From Pseudomonas frederiksbergensis (GTDB lineage Bacteria > Pseudomonadota > Gammaproteobacteria > Pseudomonadales > Pseudomonadaceae), in contig NZ_CP018319.1 of NCBI RefSeq assembly GCF_001952935.1, positions 2,448,501 to 2,512,500 of the forward strand: a DNA stretch of 64,000 bases, given 5' to 3'. Below, in pieces: positions 8,499 through 17,017 of the stretch. The position numbers were made by a program, and so were the translations under genes. Position 1 is the first letter of the stretch. Each line of letters begins with the position of its first letter. A model generated the notes under the pieces. The model worked only from the letters and a program-made list of their open reading frames with translations, had not been told where the DNA came from and did no database searches.

Positions 8499-9686
8499 AT
8501 GCTCGCGCACCTTCCTCCGGCCTTACAGAATCTGCAGCTACCGCTACGCCTGCGACTCTGGGACGGCCATGAATTCAATCTGGGGCCGACGCCCAGCGTC
8601 ACTATTGTGGTCAAGGACCCACAAATGGTTACCCAGTTCACTCACCCAAGCCTGGACGCGCTCGGAGCGGCGTTTGTCGAAGGTAAACTTGAGCTGGAAG
8701 GCTCCATCAGCGATGTGATCCGCGTCTGCGATGAATGGAGCCAGGCGTTGCTGAGCGAGGACGACGACAGTCAGCCGGTGCGCACTGTCCACGACAAGGA
8801 AACCGACGCCAAGGCGATTTCCTACCACTACGACCTATCCAACGCGTTTTATCAGCTATGGCTCGACAGTGACATGGCGTATTCCTGCGCCTATTTCGAG
8901 ACCGGCAGCGAAACGCTGGAACAAGCCCAGCAAGCCAAATTCCGCCACCTGTGCCGCAAGCTGCGGCTGCAACCGGGGGAATATCTGCTGGATGTCGGCT
9001 GCGGTTGGGGCGGGCTGGCACGCTATGCCGCCCGGGAGTTTGGCGCGAAGGTATTCGGGATCACGCTCAGTAAAGCGCAACTGGAACTCGCCCGTGAACG
9101 GGTGACCGCCGAAGGCCTGGACGACCTGATCGAACTGCAACTGTTGGACTACCGTGACCTGCCTCAGGACGGGCGCTTCGACAAAGTGGTCAGTGTCGGC
9201 ATGTTCGAACACGTCGGCCACGCCAATCTGGCCAAGTATTGCAAGACCTTGTTCGGCGCGGTGAAGGAGGGTGGCCTGGTGATGAACCACGGGATCACCG
9301 CCAAACACATCGACGGTCGTCCGGTGGGGCGCGGTGCCGGCGAATTCATCGAGAAGTATGTGTTCCCTAATGGCGAGCTGCCGCACCTGTCGATGATCTC
9401 TGCCGAGATCAGCGAAGCAGGGCTGGAGATTGTCGACGTCGAAAGTCTGCGCCTGCATTACGCGCGTACGCTGGACCATTGGAGCGAACGCCTGGAAGAC
9501 AATCTGGAAGCGGCTTCCAGGCTGGTGCCAGAGCAGGCGTTGCGGATCTGGCGGCTGTACCTGGCGGGATGCGCCTACGCATTCGCCAAGGGCTGGATCA
9601 ATCTGCACCAGATTCTCGCGGTAAAAACCCACCCCGATGGCAGCCATGAACTGCCATGGACGCGAGACGATATCTACAACCCTTAA
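8499..9686 (+). CDS. cfa: cyclopropane-fatty-acyl-phospholipid synthase
   Basis: This 395-residue SAM-dependent enzyme converts unsaturated acyl chains of membrane phospholipids to cyclopropane chains. An N-terminal lipid-binding region (about 1-100) precedes the methyltransferase domain. The SAM motif is [16 protein letters not shown], with the family's YSCAYF and GMFEHVGH motifs. I chose the ATG at 8499 because AGAGGGA lies seven bases upstream; the open frame extends to 8388 without a ribosome site. The 227-bp region before it has no gene; CTACCCT at 8459-8465 resembles an RpoS -10 element (6 of 7 to CTACACT), in keeping with stationary-phase cfa control. It converges with cls, and the stop codons overlap. 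Confidence 0.95.
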   Translation: MLAHLPPALQNLQLPLRLRLWDGHEFNLGPTPSVTIVVKDPQMVTQFTHPSLDALGAAFVEGKLELEGSISDVIRVCDEWSQALLSEDDDSQPVRTVHDKETDAKAISYHYDLSNAFYQLWLDSDMAYSCAYFETGSETLEQAQQAKFRHLCRKLRLQPGEYLLDVGCGWGGLARYAAREFGAKVFGITLSKAQLELARERVTAEGLDDLIELQLLDYRDLPQDGRFDKVVSVGMFEHVGHANLAKYCKTLFGAVKEGGLVMNHGITAKHIDGRPVGRGAGEFIEKYVFPNGELPHLSMISAEISEAGLEIVDVESLRLHYARTLDHWSERLEDNLEAASRLVPEQALRIWRLYLAGCAYAFAKGWINLHQILAVKTHPDGSHELPWTRDDIYNP

Positions 9687-11122
9687 AGGATCGGGGAAAT
9701 AAGCCGGGCGACCCGCATGCCGATTTGTTGCAGGCGGCGGGTCTCCCGGCTTTCTTCTTTGGCGATCTCGTGAGCCTGAGCGAAGTCATCGTTGAGCATC
9801 TGTTCTACTTCGGCGGCAAACGCGCTGTCGACCGTCAACAACATCACTTCAAAATTCAGCCGGAACGAGCGGTTGTCCAGATTGGCACTGCCAATGGCGC
9901 TGATTTCGCTGTCGATCAACACCACTTTCTGATGCAGGAAGCCCGGCTCGTAGCGGAACACCCGCACACCGGCGCGCACGGCTTCGAAGGCATAAAGGCT
10001 GGAGGCCGCATAGACGATGTGGTGATCGGGCCGTGAAGGCAGGAGCAGCCGCACATCAACACCGCGCAGTACCGCCAGCCTCAATGCTGCAAATACCGCT
10101 TCGTCAGGGATGAAATAGGGGCTGGTGATCCACACCCGTTCGGTGGCGGCGTGGATGGCTTCGACGAAGAATAACGAACAGGTTTCGTAGGAATCCGCCG
10201 GCCCGCTGGCGAGCAATTGGCAGAGCACGCCATCGTCCGGGTAAACGTCCGGCAAAATCAGCGGCGGCAATGAGCGGGCAGCCCAAAACCAGTCTTCGGC
10301 AAAAGATTCCTGCATGCAGGCCACCACTGGCCCGCGGACTTGCACATGGGTATCGCGCCACGGTGCCAGCGGAGGTTTCTCGCCCATGTATTCGTCGCCG
10401 ACGTTGTGCCCACCGACGAAACCCAGAACGCCATCGACCACCACAATTTTGCGGTGGTTGCGGAAGTTGACCTGGAAGCGGTTGAGCCAGCCGCTGCGGG
10501 TGGCGAAGGCTTTAACCTCGACGCCAGCATCGCGCAGTGGCTGCACGTAACTGTGAGGCAGGGAATGGCTGCCGATGCGGTCGTACAACAAATAAACCGC
10601 CACGCCTTCGGCGGCTTTCTTCAGCAGCAAGGTTTGCAGGCGTTGCCCGAGGCGATCGTCGTGGATGATGAAAAACTGAATCAGTACCGCTTCCCTCGCG
10701 TTGCTGATGGCTTCAAATATGGCGTTGAAGGTGGCCTGGCCGTCGATCAGCAATCGCACTTCGTTGTTCGCCAGGCACGGCATCCGTCCCAGTTTCGGCA
10801 TGGCCCTCAAGGACGCGTAGGCACTTGAGGCGCGAGCGGTCAGCGCCTCTTCAACCCAAGGACGCCAGTTGAGCTCGGAGATCGCCTTGCGCATTTCTTC
10901 GTTGGCCTGGCGCCGGGCCTTGATGTAGCCATCGAAGGTACTGCGGCCGAAGACCAGATAGGGGATGAGCGTGAGGTAAGGAATAAATACCAACGACAGG
11001 GCCCAGGCGATTGATCCCTGGGCGGTCCGGACGGTGAGCACGGCGTGGAGGGCAGCGACCAGGCCCAGCGTGTGAAGCAGTGCAATCATGTAGCCGAAAA
11101 TATGCGGTCCAAAGTAATCCAT
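9683..11122 (-). CDS. cls: cardiolipin synthase
   Basis: This 479-residue phospholipase-D-family enzyme condenses two phosphatidylglycerols to cardiolipin. Two N-terminal transmembrane segments (about residues 8-30 and 40-58) precede two HKD motifs: [18 protein letters not shown] in the first half and [20 protein letters not shown] in the second. Length fits ClsA-type enzymes. An AGGAG lies 14 bases before the ATG, somewhat far. It converges with cfa with a 4-bp overlap of the ends, putting two membrane-lipid genes tail to tail. Confidence 0.95.
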   Translation of the reverse strand: MDYFGPHIFGYMIALLHTLGLVAALHAVLTVRTAQGSIAWALSLVFIPYLTLIPYLVFGRSTFDGYIKARRQANEEMRKAISELNWRPWVEEALTARASSAYASLRAMPKLGRMPCLANNEVRLLIDGQATFNAIFEAISNAREAVLIQFFIIHDDRLGQRLQTLLLKKAAEGVAVYLLYDRIGSHSLPHSYVQPLRDAGVEVKAFATRSGWLNRFQVNFRNHRKIVVVDGVLGFVGGHNVGDEYMGEKPPLAPWRDTHVQVRGPVVACMQESFAEDWFWAARSLPPLILPDVYPDDGVLCQLLASGPADSYETCSLFFVEAIHAATERVWITSPYFIPDEAVFAALRLAVLRGVDVRLLLPSRPDHHIVYAASSLYAFEAVRAGVRVFRYEPGFLHQKVVLIDSEISAIGSANLDNRSFRLNFEVMLLTVDSAFAAEVEQMLNDDFAQAHEIAKEESRETRRLQQIGMRVARLISPIL

Positions 11123-11254
11123 GGGGCATGCCTTGCTCCTGAAGATTCAATGCTTAACAGACCATGTTCCGTGCAGAATGTCGCTATTTAATTGGCCCAT
11201 GAACCGAAGCCACTGGCTGACGTCTAACGGCCACAACTGATCAGGAGTTACTCG

Positions 11255-11776
11255 ATGAACGTTCGTCTGCTGGGTTTGGCCATGGCTGTTGGTTTGTCAC
11301 TTCCTGTGGCCGCTCAGGCGCAGATGTTGCAGCCCGGTTTGTGGGAAATGACCACAAGCAACATGAAGGTCGATGACCAGAACCTCCCGGATTTGCAGCT
11401 GATCCTTGGCCAGATACAGAGCCAGATGACCCCTCAGCAGCGCGCGCAGCTCGAAAAACAGGGCATCACCATGGGCGGTAAAGGGATTCGGGCGTGCTTG
11501 ACGCCGGAACAGGTAAAGACCGACGACATTCCGCTGACCGATCCGCAGTCGGGCTGCAAGCAGGAAATCACCGACCGCACCGGCAATCAGTGGAAATTCC
11601 GCTTCAGCTGTCCGAAAGCGCAGGGCGCTGGCGTCGCCACTTTCCTTAGCGATCGTGAGTTCACTACCAAGGTTAACGGCACGTTCAACGCTACCGGTAT
11701 TCAGCAGAAGGGTAGCCTCGAAAGCCGCGCCGTGTGGTTGGGGCAGGATTGCGGGACCGTCAAGCCGAGAGCTTAA
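11255..11776 (+). CDS. DUF3617 domain periplasmic protein
   Basis: This 173-residue protein has a clear Sec signal peptide (hydrophobic core LLGLAMAVGLSLPVAAQA, cleavage about residue 22). The mature part starts QMLQPGLWEM, the usual opening of DUF3617 proteins, and has four cysteines that could form disulfides. CAGGAG at 11240-11245 is the ribosome site. The function of the family is unknown. It converges on the zinc-island operon end; only 23 bp, part of a palindrome, separate the stops. Confidence 0.85.
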   Translation: MNVRLLGLAMAVGLSLPVAAQAQMLQPGLWEMTTSNMKVDDQNLPDLQLILGQIQSQMTPQQRAQLEKQGITMGGKGIRACLTPEQVKTDDIPLTDPQSGCKQEITDRTGNQWKFRFSCPKAQGAGVATFLSDREFTTKVNGTFNATGIQQKGSLESRAVWLGQDCGTVKPRA

Positions 11777-11787
11777 AAACTCGTCAG

Positions 11788-11826
11788 CAGGCCCGCGCCC
11801 TACACGACCGTGTGGGAGCGGGCCTG
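11788..11826. repeat. REP-like palindrome overlapping the ThrRS-like gene end
   Basis: CAGGCCCGC and GCGGGCCTG pair over a 21-base loop that includes GTGTGGGAGC, the REP hallmark. The right half lies inside the last codons and stop of the ThrRS-like gene (its final ARSHTVV). The structure could end transcription for both converging genes. Confidence 0.7.
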
Positions 11827-12681
11827 ATTCAACCACTCACACACCGTCTCAACGCTCATCCTTCCGAAATCCTCTCCAGCGCGACTGCGCACACTGACAA
11901 ACTTACCTACTTTTTCTTTCTCCCCGATCACCAGCAGATACGGCACGTGCCGACTGTGCTCGCGAATTTTTTGGCGGACTTTCTCGTGACGCAGGTCCGC
12001 ACGGGCGCGCACGCCACTTCTGCGCAATGCCTCGGTTACCGACTGCGCGTAATCCGCCTGACGTTGGTCCATGCTGACGATCATGACGTGTGGCGGTGTC
12101 CGCCAGTTATCAAGCTCTTGTTGGCAGGACCAGCACGTACCGTAAATTCGTTGCGGCAACGTACTGCTGATGTGATCGAGGGTGAACGCTTGCAGCACTC
12201 TGGTCGCGGGAACATGCGGGTCGGCAGTCGTAGATTCGACGTTCCCCAGGCGGTACAGCGGCGTCTTTTCTTGACGGCGAATCGAGTGATTGGTCGCCGC
12301 CAGCGTCTGCATACGGGCTTCGATTAGTGGCAGGTCTGTTTGCGTTAAGGGTTGCTCGGCAGATAACTCATGAAAGAACCCGTCGCCTAGCGCCGTTCCA
12401 GCGTGCAATTGCACCTGGGGATGGAGTTGTTTCACGGCCATGGCCAGCATCAGTACACAGGAGCGTCGCAGGATCTCCAGCCCGTCGGGCTCTTGAGGCG
12501 TGACGATGCTGACCCGGGCATCGGTTTCGATCATGTACTCACAGTCCACCAGGATGCCGTCTACCCGGCCGGCTACCGCCGCTTTCGCCAGTCCCGGTCC
12601 GATACTTGCGGCGAGCTCGTACACCGACAGTGGCTGGTCGTATTCACGCAGTGAACCATCGCTCAGGGTAATGTGGATCAT
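11800..12681 (-). CDS. threonyl-tRNA synthetase-like protein lacking the catalytic domain
   Basis: This 293-residue protein has ThrRS end domains but no aminoacylation core. Residues 1-62 form a TGS domain. Residues about 67-192 match the second (editing) domain, shortened, and residues about 196-288 match the anticodon-binding domain (RADLRHEKVRQKIREH). The whole class II catalytic domain, about 310 residues in E. coli ThrRS, is absent: LPQRIYGTCW runs almost directly into PPHVMIVSMD. In the editing site the two histidines of the HxxxH motif are R73 and L77, and the cysteine before PHVP is missing. The frame is intact with GGGAG before the ATG. It is the last gene of the zinc-starvation operon. 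It cannot charge tRNA; tRNA binding or regulation is possible. Confidence 0.85.
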   Translation of the reverse strand: MIHITLSDGSLREYDQPLSVYELAASIGPGLAKAAVAGRVDGILVDCEYMIETDARVSIVTPQEPDGLEILRRSCVLMLAMAVKQLHPQVQLHAGTALGDGFFHELSAEQPLTQTDLPLIEARMQTLAATNHSIRRQEKTPLYRLGNVESTTADPHVPATRVLQAFTLDHISSTLPQRIYGTCWSCQQELDNWRTPPHVMIVSMDQRQADYAQSVTEALRRSGVRARADLRHEKVRQKIREHSRHVPYLLVIGEKEKVGKFVSVRSRAGEDFGRMSVETVCEWLNQARSHTVV

Positions 12682-12698
12682 GACGGTGCTCCCGAGTG

Positions 12699-14036
12699 CT
12701 AGCGCATAAACCGTAGTGGTAAACCCTGACAGTTGTCATTAAGACGTTGGTCGTGCCAGGCAATTTGCCCCGACACGATCGTGGTGCTGACGCTGTGGCG
12801 AAAACGCTGTCGGGCAAAAGGTGTCCAGCCGCATTGAGACAGGATCGGCTGCTGGGAAACGGCGACGCCGCCGGGTTCGGGTTTGATCATTACGAGGTCA
12901 GCCCAATAGCCTTCGCGCAGATAACCGCGGTCGGGAATGGCGAACAGATCGGCAACCCGGTGACTGGTTTTTGCGACGAGCGTAGTGATCGGCACAACCT
13001 CATCCGCGACCAATTCCAGCAGGGCGGGCAGGGCGTGCTGCACCAATGGCAAACCGGAAGGCGCCTGGCTGTACGGCCGCTGTTTCTCGGCCCAGGTGTG
13101 AGGCGCGTGATCGCTGCCAATCACGTCGAGGCGATGGCTCAGCAATGCTTCGCGCAAGGCATCGCGGTCGGCCTGGGTTTTGATCGCCGGGTTGCACTTG
13201 ATCAGGTTGCCGAGGCTCGGGTAATCCCGATCATCGAACAACAAATGGTGCAGACAGACTTCGGCGGTGATGCGTTTCTGGGCCAGCGGCTTGTCTTCAA
13301 ACAACGCCAGTTCGCGGGCAGTGGTCAGGTGCAGAACATGCAGTCGGGTGCCGTGACGCCTGGCCAGGTCTACCGCCATTGAGGAGGAGCGAAAGCAGGC
13401 CTCGGCGTTACGGATCAGCGGGTGGGCCGCCGCTGGAAGGTGTTCGCCGAACAAGTCACGCAGGTTCGCGGCATTGGCGTCGATGCTGGGCGTGTGTTCG
13501 CAGTGGGCCAACAAAAGGGTCGGGACCTCGGCGAATAATCGCTCGAGAATCTGTGGGTCATCGACCAGCATGTTGCCGGTGGAGGCGCCCATGAACACTT
13601 TGACGCCCGCTACTTCACAAGGATTGAGCCTGGCGACGGTGTCGAGATTGTCGTTGCTCACGCCGAAATGAAAGCCGTAATTGGCGACGGAGTTAGTTGC
13701 CGCTCGGCGCTTTTTGTCGGCCAGTGCGCTGAGGGTCAGAGTCGCCGGATGGGTGTTGGGCATGTCCATGAAGCTGGTGATGCCACCGGCCACCGCAGCC
13801 CGGGATTCGCTGTAGAAGCTGCCCTTGTCCGGCGAGCCTGGATCGCGGAAATGCACTTGGTCGTCGATCATTCCGGGCAGCAGCCATTGCCCTTGTGCAT
13901 CGATTTCCACGTCGGCATTTTCACCGTGGATGCTGCTGGCGATCTTCACGATTCGCCCGTTGCTCACCAACAGATCACCGTCAAACTCCCGGCCTTCGTT
14001 CACCAGCCGGGCATTGCGAATCAGCACACTGCTCAT
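12699..14036 (-). CDS. pyrC2: dihydroorotase paralogue (PyrC2-type)
   Basis: This 445-residue amidohydrolase of the type I dihydroorotase group would cyclise carbamoyl-aspartate in pyrimidine synthesis. Metal-site motifs seen are DDQVHFRDPG near residue 60, KVFMGAST (a possible carboxylated lysine), AHCEH, HVLHLTT and GSDHAPHT. The first His of the normal HxH pair is Gln60. The ATG at 14036 gives MSSVLIRNARLV; a longer frame upstream overlaps the carbonic anhydrase gene and is not used. It lies two bases after that gene. A second pyrC in a zinc-linked cluster is known from other pseudomonads and is thought to stand in for the zinc enzyme. Confidence 0.9.
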   Translation of the reverse strand: MSSVLIRNARLVNEGREFDGDLLVSNGRIVKIASSIHGENADVEIDAQGQWLLPGMIDDQVHFRDPGSPDKGSFYSESRAAVAGGITSFMDMPNTHPATLTLSALADKKRRAATNSVANYGFHFGVSNDNLDTVARLNPCEVAGVKVFMGASTGNMLVDDPQILERLFAEVPTLLLAHCEHTPSIDANAANLRDLFGEHLPAAAHPLIRNAEACFRSSSMAVDLARRHGTRLHVLHLTTARELALFEDKPLAQKRITAEVCLHHLLFDDRDYPSLGNLIKCNPAIKTQADRDALREALLSHRLDVIGSDHAPHTWAEKQRPYSQAPSGLPLVQHALPALLELVADEVVPITTLVAKTSHRVADLFAIPDRGYLREGYWADLVMIKPEPGGVAVSQQPILSQCGWTPFARQRFRHSVSTTIVSGQIAWHDQRLNDNCQGLPLRFMR

Positions 14037-14038
14037 GG

Positions 14039-14599
14039 TCAGAACTCGTTCTGCAGGGCTTTGTAGCCGCGCACCAGATCGACGTTGGTGCGCGCCACGT
14101 CCTCGGAAAACTCCGAGGCGCTGACGCTCACCGGTGGGAACTGCGACAGATCTGTCTTCGGGCCGATGCGGGTGGTGGAGGGCACATAGAAGTCTTCGGG
14201 CAAGTCGCGACCGTCGACCACCGAGTTGTGCCGCACCACGCAACCGTCACCCACTACGCAGTTGAACAGCACGCTGTTGAACCCGATAAACACCCGGTCG
14301 CCAACCTTGCACGGACCATGAACGATCGAGCGGTGGGCAATGGAACTGAATTCGCCGATGGTCACTGCCGCCCCGGACTTGGAGTGGATCACCACGCCAT
14401 CCTGGATGTTCGAGTTGGCGCCGATGGTGATCGGCTCCATCTCGCCCGAGGCATCCACTTCGTCGGCCCGAATCACCGCGTAAGGACCGACGAAGACGTT
14501 CTCACCGATTACCACTTTGCCGCAGATGATGGCGGTTTTATCCACGTAGGCAGATTCCGCGATCAGCGGCAAATCACCGGAAGGGTTCTTGCGGATCAT
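14039..14599 (-). CDS. gamma-carbonic anhydrase family hexapeptide-repeat protein
   Basis: This 186-residue protein is a left-handed beta-helix. Hexapeptide repeats run over about residues 15-140, with metal ligands of the gamma class in VVIHS and AHRSIVHG. It would hydrate CO2 if active. The start overlaps the stop of the metal-binding protein gene by ATGA, and pyrC2 follows after two bases. Gamma-class enzymes can use iron or cobalt, so this may replace zinc beta-carbonic anhydrases when zinc is short (inference). The P. aeruginosa zinc cluster carries a homologue next to its pyrC2. Confidence 0.9.
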   Translation of the reverse strand: MIRKNPSGDLPLIAESAYVDKTAIICGKVVIGENVFVGPYAVIRADEVDASGEMEPITIGANSNIQDGVVIHSKSGAAVTIGEFSSIAHRSIVHGPCKVGDRVFIGFNSVLFNCVVGDGCVVRHNSVVDGRDLPEDFYVPSTTRIGPKTDLSQFPPVSVSASEFSEDVARTNVDLVRGYKALQNEF

Positions 14600-15471
14600 G
14601 GCTTGCCCAACGCGTTGTACAAGGTGTTGAGGTTGTACTCGAACAACCCGATGAAGGTGCTGGCCGGCCCGTTAGCTGCGAGCGCATCGGAGTACAACGT
14701 GCCACCGATGTGCGCGCCGCTTTCATCGGCAATCTGCTTGAGCAGGCGGGCATCCTTGATGTTTTCCATGAACACCGCTTTGACCTTGGCCTGGCGAATC
14801 TGGGTGATCAGTGCAGCGACTTCGGCGGCTGACGGTTCACGTTCAGTGGACAGGCCTTGAGGCGCCATGAAGTCGATGCCGTAAGCCTGACCGAGGTAAC
14901 CGAAGGCGTCATGGGACGTCACGATATTGCGATTGCCCGGTGGCAGCGAGCCGAGTTTGGCCTTGGCTTCGGCAAGCAGCGCGTAGACCTTTTTCAGGTA
15001 AGCCTGGCTGTTGCGTTCGTAGTCGGCTTTATTCGTCGGGTCGGCGGCGGTCAGCGCCTTGGTGATGTTGCCGATATACAGCTCAGCGTTCGCCAGATTG
15101 TGCCAGGCATGCGGGTCGGGAGTCGTCTCGCCATCTTCATCCAGGGCGCGCGGGATCACGCCGCGGCTCGCGCTGATCACTGGCGCTTGGGTCTCGGTGC
15201 TGGTCACCAGGCGGTCCAGCCATGGCTCGAAACCCAAGCCGTTTTTGATGATGAGCTTGGCTTTGAGCAACGCCTTGGCGTCGTCCGGTGTCGGCTCGTA
15301 CGTGTGAGCATCGGCATCAGGGCCGACCATGTTGGTGATCTGGATATGGTCGCCGCCGACTTGATGGGTCATGTCGGCGAGGATGCTGAAACTGGTGACT
15401 ACCTGAAGTTTTTCCGCCGCAGACAACGACATCGACAGCAACAAACTGAACAGCACGAGTAAAGCGCGCAT
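14596..15471 (-). CDS. zinc ABC transporter substrate-binding protein (ZnuA/AztC-like)
   Basis: This 291-residue cluster A-I solute-binding protein has a signal peptide (MRALLVLFSLLLSMSLSAA). Metal-ligand regions are HTYEPTPDDA, DPHAWHN and TSHDAFGYL. The long His/Asp-rich loop of classical ZnuA is absent, as in AztC. I chose the ATG at 15471 (GAGGTG seven bases upstream). An ATG at 15486 would give an ATGA overlap with the permease gene and five extra residues. Partners are the permease and ATPase immediately upstream in the operon. It captures Zn2+ (less likely Mn2+) in the periplasm. Confidence 0.9.
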   Translation of the reverse strand: MRALLVLFSLLLSMSLSAAEKLQVVTSFSILADMTHQVGGDHIQITNMVGPDADAHTYEPTPDDAKALLKAKLIIKNGLGFEPWLDRLVTSTETQAPVISASRGVIPRALDEDGETTPDPHAWHNLANAELYIGNITKALTAADPTNKADYERNSQAYLKKVYALLAEAKAKLGSLPPGNRNIVTSHDAFGYLGQAYGIDFMAPQGLSTEREPSAAEVAALITQIRQAKVKAVFMENIKDARLLKQIADESGAHIGGTLYSDALAANGPASTFIGLFEYNLNTLYNALGKP

Positions 15472-15482
15472 CGGGTAACACC

Positions 15483-16349
15483 TCATTGGGATGTGAACAA
15501 AGGCGGGCGGCGCAGCAAACCGTGCACCGGTCCGAACACCACGGACAGCAAATACAAGCCGCCGGCCACCAGGACGATCGCCGGGCCACTGGGCAGCGAG
15601 AAGTAGAACGACAGCAACAGTCCGAGCCACACCGAGAGGCAGCCGAGCAGGGCGGCGATGGCGATTAATGTCGGCAAGCGACGACTCCAGAAGCGCGACG
15701 CGGCGGCGGGCAACATCATCAAACCGACCACCATCAGCGCGCCGATGGCTTGAAAACCGATGACCAGGTTCAGCACCACCAGGGTCAGAAATACGCCATG
15801 AGCAAAGGGGCCGAGTCGACTGACGGTTTGCAGAAAGAGTGGATCGAGGGTGTCCAGCAACAGCGGTTTATAGATGAAGGCCATGGCGATCAGGCTGAAT
15901 GCCGAGACCCATACCATGCCGGTCAACGTCGGGCCATCGACGGCCAGCGCCGACCCAAACAACAGGTGCAACAGGTCCAGACGTTTACCGGCGATGCCGA
16001 GGATCAGCACACCGCAGGCCAGGGAAATCGGGTAGATCGCGGCGAGGCTGGCGTCTTCCCGCAGGCCGGTGCGACGGGTGATCCAGGCAGCGAGTCCGGC
16101 CATGCCGAGACCGGCACCGAGGCCGCCGATGGTCAGCGCCGGCAGACTCAATCCGGCAAACCAGAAGCCCAACGCCGCACCCGGCAGAATGCCGTGAGCC
16201 ACCGCGTCGCCGATCAGACTCATGCGTCGCAGGATCAAAAACACGCCCAACGGTGCGGTGCTGCATGCCAGGACCAACCCGCCGAGAAGCGCTCGCCGCA
16301 TGAACACGAACTCGTGGAACGGTTGCCAAAGATGAGAGGCCGCGAGCAT
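15483..16349 (-). CDS. zinc ABC transporter permease (ZnuB/AztB-like)
   Basis: This 288-residue ABC-3 family membrane protein has about eight hydrophobic segments and the family signature GDAVAHGILPGAALGF. The start codon overlaps the ATPase stop by one base (TGATG), so the genes are translationally coupled. It forms the channel for the metal taken up by the neighbouring binding protein. The housekeeping znuABC is expected elsewhere with zur, so this is a second system. Confidence 0.92.
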   Translation of the reverse strand: MLAASHLWQPFHEFVFMRRALLGGLVLACSTAPLGVFLILRRMSLIGDAVAHGILPGAALGFWFAGLSLPALTIGGLGAGLGMAGLAAWITRRTGLREDASLAAIYPISLACGVLILGIAGKRLDLLHLLFGSALAVDGPTLTGMVWVSAFSLIAMAFIYKPLLLDTLDPLFLQTVSRLGPFAHGVFLTLVVLNLVIGFQAIGALMVVGLMMLPAAASRFWSRRLPTLIAIAALLGCLSVWLGLLLSFYFSLPSGPAIVLVAGGLYLLSVVFGPVHGLLRRPPLFTSQ

Positions 16350-17017
16350 CAGGCCACCCGCGTATGGGGTTGTTGGTGGATCAGATCAACGCTCGATCCG
16401 AGGACGCAGCCGGAACTTTTGATCAGCAACGTTTCAGGGATGTGTTGGCGAACGGCGGCCAGGTCATGGCACACGATCAACTGGGTTCGGCCTTCGGCAT
16501 GCCAGGCGTGAATGTGTTTCCAGAGCAGTGCCTGACCGAGCTCGTCGAGGGCTGCGTGGGGTTCGTCGAGCAATAGCAATGGAGCGTCGGCGAGGCTCAA
16601 ACGGGCGAGCAGGGCACGTTGTAATTCACCGCCGGACAAGGCCATCAATGGGCGTTGTTCCAGTCCGCTCAGACACCAGTTTTCCAGCACGGCTTTGAGG
16701 CGTTGTCTGCGTATCTCGGGAGTCTGCGTGCTACCCCAGAAACCGGCGGCGACTAACTCTTGCAAGCTGATGGGGAATTGCCGGTCCAGGTGTTGTTGCT
16801 GGGGCAGGAACGAGAGGCTTCCCTTGCGTGGAACATCCAGGATGACTTTGCCGGTCAGCGGTTTTTGCAAGCCGGCGATGACTTTCAGCAGGCTGCTTTT
16901 ACCCGAACCATTGGCACCGATGACCGCGGTCAGGCTTCCTTTGGCCAGTTCGAAATCCACGGGCGGAGTCAGTGGCTGGCCGGGTGCACCCCAACGCAAG
17001 GCTTGGCAATGAATCAT
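16349..17017 (-). CDS. zinc ABC transporter ATP-binding protein (ZnuC/AztA-like)
   Basis: This 222-residue ABC ATPase has Walker A GANGSGKSS, signature LSGGELQRALLARL, Walker B LLLLDEP and the switch His in VCHDL. I chose the ATG at 17017, which overlaps the folE2 stop by ATGA and has GGGAGG four bases upstream; the frame could extend four codons to a TTG. It powers the permease encoded next. Confidence 0.92.
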   Translation of the reverse strand: MIHCQALRWGAPGQPLTPPVDFELAKGSLTAVIGANGSGKSSLLKVIAGLQKPLTGKVILDVPRKGSLSFLPQQQHLDRQFPISLQELVAAGFWGSTQTPEIRRQRLKAVLENWCLSGLEQRPLMALSGGELQRALLARLSLADAPLLLLDEPHAALDELGQALLWKHIHAWHAEGRTQLIVCHDLAAVRQHIPETLLIKSSGCVLGSSVDLIHQQPHTRVA

